Positions 11,111-21,500 of a stretch of 64,000 nt of DNA are shown piece by piece (the stretch's first letter is position 1; every line of letters starts with the position of its first letter). Made by a program: the position numbers and the translations under genes. Origin of the DNA: Symbiodinium natans (taxonomy: Eukaryota; Sar; Dinophyceae; Suessiales; Symbiodiniaceae); the NCBI GenBank assembly GCA_905221605.1, contig CAJNDS010000591.1:207001-271000 (forward strand). Reading direction: 5' to 3'. The notes under the pieces are model-generated. The model saw only the letters and a program-made list of their open reading frames with translations, made no database searches and was not told the DNA's origin.

Positions 11111-12304
11111 CTAAACCCTAAGCCCTAAACCCCAAAACCCTAAGACTAGAAGTGAGGATGCACTGGTAATGGCTGATGGCGGGTCGAAGCCCCCCAGCCT
11201 GAATCCTCAAAGCGTGCCAGGGCCCTTTCAGCAGCTCGGTGAAGGAGGCCTTAGGGTCTGTAATGAGGGTTTAGGGTTTAGGTTTAGGGTTCAGGGCAGG
11301 GGTTTAGGGTTCAGGGTTCAGGGTTTAGGGTGGACGGCTTAGTAGTCCATGGTCAAAGTTTAGGGTTTCGGGTTTAGAGCTTAGGGTGTAGCCCTTGAAG
11401 TTCAGGGAGGCAGGCATCCATGCGATGACCTCAAACCCCTAAATTAATAGTATGTCTTACTTAGTGACCCCTAGAATCCCCACAACCCACGCTTACTAAC
11501 CCTACTAGCATGGTCCCTTAGTATGGGCCCCTAAACGGGTAACCCTTATATACCCCTTACATGCCCTATACAAATTAAGGGCCCATACATCAGAACCCTG
11601 TAAAAGGAGGTAAGGGACCATATTAAGGGCACATGAAACTACCCCAAGGCCCCAAACCTAAACCCGCACGCTGAATCCCCAGACGCCAAGTCCCGGAGAA
11701 ACAAGAGCCTAAACCCAGGCCCTAAACCCTAAGCCCTAAGCCCCTAAGCCTACCGGCAGCCGGCTGGCGTTCCTGAGGCCCAGGATTTTTCTCCCACACG
11801 TGGTTTTCCCTGGGCTGGTTTGGTGCTAAGCACAAGTCTTGGTGCGTCGACAGCTATTCCACCCATTACATACGCTTAAATCCAGAGCCCTAAACCCTAA
11901 ACCCTAAACCCTAAACCCTAAACCCTAAACCCCTAAACCCCTAAACCCCTAAACCCCTAAACCCTACTCGATCCCTAACACATCCCTCGGCAGATCGAAG
12001 CGCTGCTGCTGGCTTCCGAGGCGCGCCTCCGGCGCGCCATGGCGCCTTGGACCCGCGGTTGTGGGGGTTGAAGGCGCTAAGGTTGTTAGGGCTTAGGGTT
12101 TAGGGTTTAGGGTTTAGGGTTTAGGGTTTAGGGTTTAGGGTTTAGGGTTTAGGGTTTACGGTGTCTTGGGGTCTCAGTGTTACAAGGTTTTAGGGTTTCT
12201 GGGTACCCCTGTGCTACCCTGTACCCTTTTTCTTGGTTATGGGTTCCACTTATGAGAATAGCCAAGCCGAACCTCAACAAAGGGGTGCCCTTGTTATAAT
12301 ATAA

Positions 12305-12474
12305 ACCTTGAACCCTGAACCCTGAACCCTGAACCCTAAACCCTAAACCCTGAACCCTAAACCCTGAACCCTAAACCCTGAACCCTAAACCCTAAACCCT
12401 GAACCCTAAACCCTAAACCCTGAACCCTAAACCCTAAACCCTGAACCCTAAACCCTAAACCCTAAACCCTAAAC
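12305..12474. repeat. CCCTAAA/CCCTGAA mixed tract
   Basis: About 24 heptamers in which CCCTGAA alternates with one or two CCCTAAA units, a partial higher-order pattern. It lies inside a CTTGGTAGCCCAG-type element (about 12213-12503). Confidence 0.9.
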
Positions 12475-12566
12475 CTTCCTGTGGTTAATTTCTGGGCTAC
12501 CAAGGTTTAGGGCTGAGGGCCCAGGAGTGTTGGGGACCAATGGGGAGCTCAAGATCACCACCCAAA

Positions 12567-12703
12567 CTTGGGATGTTCTCCCTCATCCTAACGGTCCTGA
12601 GTAGGGTTTAGGGTTTAGGGTTTAGGGTTTAGGGTTTAGGCTTTAGGGTTTAGGGTTTAGTCGGGGGGGGGGGGGGGGGGGGAACTATAATCCCTATTAA
12701 GCC
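12567..12703. mobile_element. TTGGGATGTTC-type element interrupted by a TTTAGGG tract and poly-G
   Basis: Left half TTGGGATGTTCTCCCTCATC...CGGTCCTGAG is intact. It is followed by a TTTAGGG tract and a G-run, then AACTATAATCCCTATTAAG, which is the right-middle text of the same family. The right terminal repeat is missing. Confidence 0.65.
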
Positions 12704-13317
12704 CCAAAAAGCTCAACTGACGTGGGAGCTCTTTCGACTTAGTACGTCTACTTCGTGCCTTCTAGAAACGCTAGCGTGATCCGCCAGAACCCACCTTACT
12801 GACTAACCCTAAACCCTAAACCCTAAACTCTAAACCCTAAACCCTAAACCCTAAACCCCAAACCCAAACCCCAAACCCCAAACCCTAAACCCCAAACCGT
12901 AAACCCTAAACCCTAAACCCTACACCCTACACTCTACACCCTACACCCGAAACCCTAGATCCTAAACCCTACTTCCTACTTCCTAAGTCAAAGCGGGCTT
13001 CCAACCCTAAACCCTAAAACCCTGAACCCTAAACCCCAAACCCCCCTGTGGTTAATTACTGGGCCGTACACCCTAAAAGCTAAACCCTTCCAAGCAGGCG
13101 AAGATTGAGAACTCCATCTCGGAGCACCACACGTCGCCGCAGCACCACGCATCGCCGCAGGCGAATGGCAGTGCCTCAGCCGACCTCCAGGCGCGCCGAA
13201 GCGCACTGAGGAATGAGGGTTTAGGGTTTAGGGTTGAGGGTTTAGGGTTGAGGGTTGAGGGTTTAGGGTTTAGGGTTTAGGAGTAGGGTTGAGGGTTTAG
13301 GGTTTAGGGATACCTCA

Positions 13318-13769
13318 ATGGCCTCATGGGCAGATACACGGTGGCCTCTCCAAGGTACCTTTTTTTTTTTAAACAATCAGTCCCAACCCACGCCACGTGA
13401 ATGCTTGCGGCCAAACGTTGGGTCTCTTGTCTATTGGCCTGTCATTTCCCTAAGCCTCAACTCTAAACCTTTCCGCAGCAACTTGTTTTTTGCATGGTTG
13501 GAAAGCTTCATGAAATGGCTGTTTGTGGTAAAAAAAACATTTTTTCGCTCAAGGAAGAAGAGCAGCGTTGACTCAAAGCAAAACGCCAGGCACGAACAGA
13601 ATTCACTATGTCCGACATGTATTCGCACTTTTCTCCGCCACTGACGCACACCACAGACTCAGGTAATAGCCTCAATTTAAGAAGACTTTGTATCTTGTCA
13701 GCTCGGGTCAGCCTTGACAGCACGATCCTCCTGAGCTGTGTAATCCCAGAGCTGCCTCTGCGTCACTTT
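13318..13769. other. Unique, tract-free block upstream of THOC2
   Basis: 450 bp without telomere-type repeats. Overlapping open frames of 70-110 codons exist on both strands, none recognisable and none clearly favoured by composition. It may hold the 5' flank of THOC2. Confidence 0.35.
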
Positions 13770-13875
13770 CTAGGATGCCCAGTAGTGCCCTTATTCCGGG
13801 GGTTTCGGTTCCCTTATACACCCCTTTAAGCAACAAAGGACACCCTTGTGAATCCTAGGTTACTGGGCAACCTAG
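13770..13875. mobile_element. Inverted-repeat element with CTTT target repeat, upstream of THOC2
   Basis: Ends CTAGGATGCCCAGTAG and TTACTGGGCAACCTAG. CTTT occurs directly outside both ends. An insertion of the introner type outside a recognisable gene. Confidence 0.75.
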
Positions 13876-14013
13876 CTTTGTTTCTGGACACTCTACCCCT
13901 TAATTAAGTCACATACCTTAAAGTATAAGCTGGACCCTTAACATGACTTAAGGCCTCTTCCTGATTTAAGCGGTCTAAAGGGCTCCTTCTGCTCGAGCCC
14001 CGCCGCCTGAGCC

Positions 14014-15587
14014 ATGGTCCAGATGGACGAGGGCCGCGAGCGGGCTTACGGGCAGATGCTTGAGGTGGTAAAGGCCGTCCTGGCAGGGCAGCCAGGGTTG
14101 GCTTTGGAAGATTTTGCATGTTCCTCAACTTGGGCTTTTTAAGGGGGCCCATTTCGCACACATTTCTGTCCTAACCCTAAACCCTAAACCCTAACCCTAA
14201 ACCCTAAGCCCTAAGCCCTAAACCCTAAACCCTAAACCCTAAGCCCTAAACCCTAAACCCACGGAGTTTAAGAGGGCCAACCCAGGCAGATGCAGGCATC
14301 GAATGCTGCGGAGCTCTTGTCGCCAATCGCGTCGAAGGAGTCGCTGCAGCAAGTCCTCGTGGATGCTTACTTGGCCAAGAGTTGAACTTTAAACCTTTTT
14401 GGGTTTCCTTACTTAGCAGGAATAATCACCCTAAACCCTAGGCCCTAAACCCTAAACCCTAAACCCTAAACCCTAAACCCTACACCCTAAACCCTAAGCT
14501 TTTGGCTATTGGAGAAGTAAGGATGTCCTGTGGCTCGCCGGCTTTGCCACGACAGAGGCACCCTCGGGCAGAGAAGCCCGAGACTAGGTATCGATTCGGG
14601 ATAACTTTTAATTTCCCTGATTGCTTAAATATAGAGCCGATGGAGCCCTAATTCTGAATGATTTTGGGGACTGTTGAAACCCTAAACCCTAAACCCTAAA
14701 CCCTGAACCCTGAACCCTAAACCCTAAACCCTAAACCCTAAATCGACACCTAGGAGAGGAGTTCAGCAACTTCTGCTCCATCCTGGAGAGGGAGGGCGTC
14801 ATCTCCAAGCCGCTCCTAGCCTCGGCGCTTGAGACAGAGACTTCTCCAACAGCTGAACTTTAAACTTGTTGGGGTTTAGGGTTTAGGGTTTAGGGTTTAG
14901 GGTTTAGGGTTTAGGGTTGGGTTTCCTTATTTCGTAGGAACAGTAAACTTTATTTTTTTTTTTGCCTTGGTTATTGGAGAAGTAAGGAGACGGTGCCCCC
15001 ATCGGTGTGCAACATCACCATCCTCCGGAAGAAGCAGAACCAGGCCAAGGGACTAAGGGACTAGTAAGTACTAATAAGGAGGGACCCTTGCAAGGGATCT
15101 TAGGGCTTCTTTGGTTTAGGGTTTAGGGTTTAGGGTTTAGGGTTTAGGCTTTAGGGTTTAGGGTTTAGGCTTTAGGGTTTAGGGTTTAGGGCTTAGGGTA
15201 TTATCGCTTAGGGTTATGAAGCAGAGCCAGGCCAAGGGACTAAGGGACGAATAAGGAGGGACCCTTATAAGGGGCCTTCGGGTGTTCTTTGGGGCTTCTG
15301 TAGGGGATACCTAGCTTTCTAGGGACTACATAAGGTACGTATCAGGGGTTCTGTAGGGGAAGAAGATTAAGGGTCGCTAGGAGCTAAGACCTAAACCCTA
15401 AACCCTAAACCCTAAACCCTAAACCCTAAACCCTAAACCCTAAACCCTAAACCCTAAACCCTAAACCCTAAACCCTAAACCCTAAACCCTAAACCCTACA
15501 CCCCACACCCCTGAAGGCCAAGACCAAAGCTCGGTACACGGTGGCGAGGTTCAACCTTCTGCGAGAGCACAATGAGGGCTACGCCAG
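14014..15587 (+). CDS. THOC2: THOC2 exons 1-6 (N-terminal region)
   Basis: Exons 14014-14087, 14286-14361, 14522-14579, 14754-14836, 14987-15043 and 15517-15587. Joined text includes LQQVLVDVLWLAGFATTEA, EEFSNFCSILEREGV and KTKARYTVARFNLLRE, the last being the most conserved N-terminal THO2 motif. Introns 1-5 all have exact flanking repeats (GCAG, GATG, GAGA, GAGA, GCCAAG), and each join keeps the frame. Start codon choice: the ATG at 14014 is followed by an open exon that splices in phase. The upstream region holds only inverted-repeat elements. Confidence 0.85.
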
Positions 15588-18500
15588 GTCTGGGGTTTAG
15601 GGTTTAGGGTTTAGGGTTTAAGGTTTAGGGTTTAGGGTTTGGGTTTGCGGGTTTCGGGTTTCGGGGGTTTCCTAAATTAGGGGGGGGGGGGTACCTTATT
15701 GGGGTCCATATTCTGAGGGAATCCTACCATTTGGGGGGGCATTATTATAGTGGTCCCGTATTTTCCTACCCTGAACCCGAAACCCTAAACCCCAAACCCT
15801 AAACCCCAAACCCTAAACCCTAAACCCTCCTAGGTTGATGATGCACATCGATCGGCTCCTGCACCTGGAGCTGGATGTCGAAGGCACGGGCGACCAGCTC
15901 ACAAAGACGCGCGAGAGCGTGACTTGCTGTTGGTTAGCAGGGTTTTGGCTTCAGGGTTTAGGGTTTAGGGTTTAGGGTTTAGGGATTAGGGTTTAGGGTT
16001 GAGGGTTTAGGGTTTCGGGATTATACCTGATGACAGTATGTGATCGTGTGTGTCGTCTCACTTCCAGGCATCTGCCAAGCTCCTGGTTCAAAAGGTGTAT
16101 AGTCCCTTAAAGGATATATATATATATATATATATATAGGGCCCTAGTTCCCTCATTCCCTGCTAACCAACAGTAAGGTGATCGATGACATCATGCTGCT
16201 GATGGGCTACAGCTACCTCTGTCCCAACAGGAGGGCGGCTTCCTAAATTAGGCCCCCCTTGTTTTGGGTACCCATCTAAAGGCTGCACCCTAAACCCTAA
16301 ACCCTAAACCCTAAACCCTAAACCCTAAACCCTAAACCCTAAACCCTAAACCCTAAACCCTTGAAGAGGGGGGACCCTAAGTTACAGAACTACCCAGGAT
16401 CATCGCGATGGCGATCGACATCTACGAGCGGATCATCATCGAGGAGTTTCTCTGGTCCTTAGTAGGGGATGAGGGAATTAGGGCCCTATGAAGGGATTAT
16501 ATCCCTAAACCCTAAACCCCAAGCCCTAAGCCCTAAACCCTAAACCCTAAACCCTAAACCCTAAACCCTAAGCCCTAAGCCCTAAACCCTAACCCTAAAC
16601 CCTAAACCCTAAACCCTAAACCCAGCAGCTCAGAGGAGGAGGAGCCAAGTCAGAAGCCTCACGCCATCCTGGCGCTGCTCCGCCGCTTCAGCCGGGACCG
16701 GATCTCCAAGGTCGCCTCGTTCCTCGGGGTTTAGGGTTTAGGGTTTAGGGTTTCGGGTTTAGGGTTTAGGGTTTAGGGTTTCGGGTTTAGGGTTTAGGGT
16801 TTAGGGTTTAGGGTTTCGGGTTTAGGGTTTAGGGTTTTGGGTTTAGTACCTTGGTAAAGGATTATATAGGCCCTTGTTGGGACATTTCTCCTATGTTCCC
16901 CCGATTATTTTTGGGGTTTAAGAGGATCCTCTTAACCCTAAACTCCGAACCCTCAAGCCCCGCCCCTGAGCCCTTATATTCAGGAAGATAATCCCTAAAC
17001 CCTAAACCCTAAACCCTAAACCCTAAACCCCAAACCCTAAACCCTAAACCCTAAACTCTACCTCCTACCTCCTAAACCCTAAACTCCCCCAAAAGATTTT
17101 CTAAGGGGCCATCCAAAGGTTCCTGCTTCATCCCGGGCAGCCGCCGGCGGCCGCAGGCAAAGACGCCAAGGGGCCGGAGCCCAATGTCAGGGCGTCACAG
17201 CTCCTCGGTACTTGGCGGTTTAGGGTTTAGGGTTTAGGGTTTAGGGTTTAGGGTTTAGGGTTTAGGGTTTAGGGCTTGGGGCTTGGGGCTTAGGGCTTGG
17301 GGCTTAAGATAGCTGTACGTATAACCCACTTACCCCACCTTAAGTGCCCCTAATAGGGTTATAAGCACGGTTGTAAGTACAGTTATAAATGGTTAACAAG
17401 TGCCATGATCCTCGGTAGGCCCGTGTGGGACATTTTGACATTTTCCCGTTTTTTTGGGTTGAAGAAGATACCCTGCACCCTGAACCCTAAACCCTAAAAC
17501 CCTAAAACCCTAAATCCTAGACCCTCAAACTCCTAAACCCTGCAATATTCATGAACCTTTTTCTAGAGGGTCCAAAACCCTAAACCCTAAAACTCCTGAA
17601 CCCTGCAATGTTCAGGAATATTTTCTTTGATTGGGTTAACAGGATCATATTGAGGAAGTTTTCTCCCTGGGTTTCAGAGGATCATATTTAGGAATATTTT
17701 CTCCCTTAAGGAGGTTAAGAGGAGTCATATTTAGGAACTGTTCTCATTTGGTGGGTTTCAGAGGATCATGTTTAGGAATCTGTTCCTACCCTAAACCCTA
17801 AACCCTAAACCCTAAACCCTAAACCCTAAACCCTAAACCCTAAACCCTAGATCTAGAGGGCTTTCTAAGGGCCAGCCTAGGTTCCTGGCGACTGCTTCCC
17901 TGATCTCTCTGAACCTCGTTGATCTGCGGATGGTCTGGTCCTACCTGGAACCTTGGTGGTAGGGTTTAGGGTTTAGGGGTTAGAGGTTTAGGGTTTAGGG
18001 TTTAGGGGTTTAGGGGTTTAGGGGTTTAGGGGTTTAGGGTTTAGGGTTTACGGGTTTAGGGGTTTAGGGGTTTACGGTTTAGGGTTTAGGGTATAAAAAT
18101 CGGTGTGGTCCTACCTGGAACCTTAGTAGCAGAGTCGATACCCTTTAGCCTTTTTCGGTGCCTCATAAACCCTTGTTAGTAGCAGGGCCGGTGGCCTTTA
18201 ACCATTTTGGGGGGATTGTTAGTTCCTATACCTGGAACCTTAGTGGTGGAGCAGGTAACCTTTCACCTGTTTAGGGGTATGTTTTAAATTCCCACAAAAA
18301 TCCCCAAGGTTCACCTTTTGGGGCATGACGATTCCTATACAATCCCCAAGCTGAACCCTTGAGTTTTCTAGGCTACTGCACAACTAAGCTTTGTGGTACT
18401 TTACTGTAACTTTAGATCCTTACCTTTTTTGGGTTTATTGGGTTTCTTATTGAGGCAGCTAAAGGTTTAATTTATAGCTACCCTCCTGAGTGCAGCCAAG

Positions 18501-21500
18501 TAAGGAGCCCAGCGAGAAGAAGATCCATGAGGCGTGGTCTCACTTGAACTTCAGGTATGAGGCCAAGCTGAAAACAGTGACTAGGACCCAGAGCAGGGCC
18601 GTTTTTTTTTTTTTAGGGTTTAGGGTTTAGGGTTTAGGGTTTAGGGCTTCCCTTGTGAATCCCCCTAAAAACCAAAAGGGGCACCCTTTTTATTCCTAGG
18701 TTACTCCTGGGTCTAGGTGAGCGTCGTGGACCTCAGCGGCAAGCAGAATCTTGCGCGGGACAGGCGCTACTTCAATGGCTGCGCCAAGAACTTCAACCAC
18801 ATGCTCAACCAGAAGATAAGGCCAGTTCTCTCGTACTTTTGTTGACCCCTGTTAGGGGTACCCTAAATTTCCTAAATAAGAGGGGCCGCCTGATGATAAG
18901 GACCCCACAAGGGGACCATACTTCTGAGAAGTGACCTAATAAGGCTCGTGGAGGCGATGATCAGCATCAATGACTGGCGCAATGCCTGCGTGATGCTGAC
19001 GCAGCTCCGCAGGATCTGCCGGCCCTGCATGAACCACTACATTCGACAAGCTCTGTGCGACCTGCTCAAGTGGATTATTGAGCCGCTCCTTCCGAAGCAG
19101 CATGGTGTACCCGGCCAGAAGAAGGACGTGCGGCGGTTTGCTTGGGGTCTCGCAATGTTGCCTGCAGGTGAAGGACCCGTTCAGGGACACCTCCGGCAGG
19201 CGGCAGATCTGCAAGACTTTGCCCCGGCCTGCAAGCAGGTTTTAGATCACCTGGAATACTACATGCACACGGACAACATCTTGCTGACTCGCATGTGGCA
19301 GGTCCTTGGCTTGTCACTGAAGGAGGCTCCTGAAGGCAGCAACACCGCCATGGCCGCGGCATCTGCGAACAGCGCAGCCCCATCCAACCGGATCCTTGAC
19401 GACCGGCTTGTAGCCATCATCTACAAGCATCTTGGGGAGACTTGGAAATAATACATTTTGTAAGTTTTGGGTATTGAGATTCCGAAGAAACAGTTCAAGT
19501 TATGGTTCCAAGTTCAGTAAAGGCACCTGCTGCCGGCCATCTCCATAGCGAAGCCGAACCCCTTCGTGAGCAGCGTGGCGTGGAATGTGCTGAAGCAGCT
19601 CACAATCTTCCAGCGCTACATGATCTACAGCTGCTGGGAGACACGGTACAGCCAGTTCATGCTGAAGTACAGCTACGAGGAGGCGAAGTTCGAAGCCAAG
19701 AAGATCCTGAAGCGGGTCGTGTCAAGCGACAAGACAACCGAACGGGATCGTGAAGACCCCAATGCCTACAGGCCACATCCCGTGTTTTGTCAACTCTGCC
19801 AGACAAACCCCATCCCCATCGTGGAGGTCATGCTCAAGGACATTGAGATTGGATTCAACGTCAACATGATACAGCCCTACGTGGACCTCACGTACCGCTG
19901 CTCTGAGCTCATGACCGACATCGTCGGCTACGTCCTCACGCGGAATTGCGAGCGACCAGCCACCGAGACCAAGGTCTTCTTCTCCCCGGCGGACGGCCTC
20001 TTGGCGGCTTAGTGGTGCCCTTTACCCCCCTTTTTTTTTTTTGGTTCTGGGCTCCCTTAGAAGGTAAACAACCCCCAAAAAAAAGAGTGCCCTTATGAGA
20101 AGATGGTTGCTGGGCTCCCAAGGCCTCATCTCACCCTGGCTCAGCAACTTCGCTGACTTCATCGGCCGCTTCTACAAGAAGCACCCGCAGACGAACCTGG
20201 TGGCCATGCTCCTGGTGCTGGCGAAGCGAATGATGCATGACGTGCCGGAGTCCACGGGCAGATACTTCGTAGCTGAGTGAGTGCACTTTACACTTTTTAT
20301 GGGATATCCTAACCCCCTATAGAACTGAAAGCGTACACTTTTTTTTGGGGGGGGGCTTATGAACTCAGCAACTAAGGATATTCTGCAAAGAAGTTCAAGG
20401 GTGAGTCGCTCATCCGGGTGGTCTTGGAGAAGCTCATGGAGCACATGGGCGGCCTCATTGTGGTGAAGGACCCCCTGGTTCTTAGTACTTAGTACCCTTT
20501 AAGGAAGTATATAGGGTACCTCATTCCCTCATTCCCTACTAAGAACCAGCCAGAGGATTTCACGATGGAGCAGCTCACCTGCTTGGCTGGGGGACCGCGG
20601 TTACGTCTGGAGTCCGTGTCCATTGGCTCACGTCCAGATCCTCAGCGCAAGGAAAAGACAAAGAAGCTAGGTTGGATTTTTGGGAGAGTTTGAATTCATT
20701 TCTTGGGTTCGTAAGGGACCCGCACCCATACACAACTCCCCTAAACCCTAAATTCAAATCCCCCAAACCCGCCTGTGCTGGTTCACAGTGCAGTCGCGCT
20801 CAGTTGCTCAGACTCAGAGATAGCTCCGAGTAAACCCTAAACCCTAAACCCTAAACCCTAAACCCTAAACCCCAAACCCTAAACCCTAAACCCTAAACCC
20901 TAACATTCTTCAAAGGGTTTAAAGGCCAACACAGGAAGGCACTCCTGGACACGATGGTGGAACTCGGCCTGGCCCCTGCGTTGTGGGACTGCCTCAGCCG
21001 GCAGAGGCTGTACTTCATGTCGGAAGGTTTCTTGGGGTTGGGGTTTTGGGGTTTAGGGTTTTAGGGTTTAGGGGGTTTGGGGTTTAGGGTTTTGGGGGTT
21101 TAGGGTTTAGGGTTGGGATGTTCCCCCTTAGATTCACAGTCCTTAGCAGAGATTATAAAAGGGGACTACTTCCATCATCCCTACTAATGACTGTTAGTGC
21201 AAGGGAGAACATCCCAACTTGGTAGGCCAGTGGTACCCCCTTTGCCCTTCTTTTTTTGGTTCAAGGTTCCCTCTTGTAAAGTAGCTATCCCAAGAAGGGT
21301 ACCCTTATGATGATGATGATGATGATGTGGTAAACCCTAAACCCTAAACCCTAAACCCTAAAACCTAAAACCTAAACCCTAAACCCTAAAACCAAAACCC
21401 TAAACATGGTTGCTGTGCTACCAAGGTTTTTCAGAGGTCCACAGCGACGAAGGGTCGCTGAAGATCCTCTGCAAGCTTCTCGACGGGAACATGGAATGCT

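Larger units (their letters stand above)
4705..13317. other. Repeat-dominated interval between EF-hand gene and THOC2
   Basis: Apart from the listed repeats and two exon-like islands, it alternates tracts with 50-150 bp unique pieces. Some are GC-rich and could be small exons (for example 7885-7911 VHFEALRAW, 8024-8066 DMNLYIMLQILQVK, 8152-8225), but I cannot link them into a gene. A purine-rich AT stretch (7675-7775) shows nothing. Confidence 0.4.

Noticed and set aside
19431-19451. THOC2 exon 15 ending at its in-frame stop (GETWK)
   Set aside because: The THO2 protein continues in phase at 19523, and the segment is the left end of an introner.
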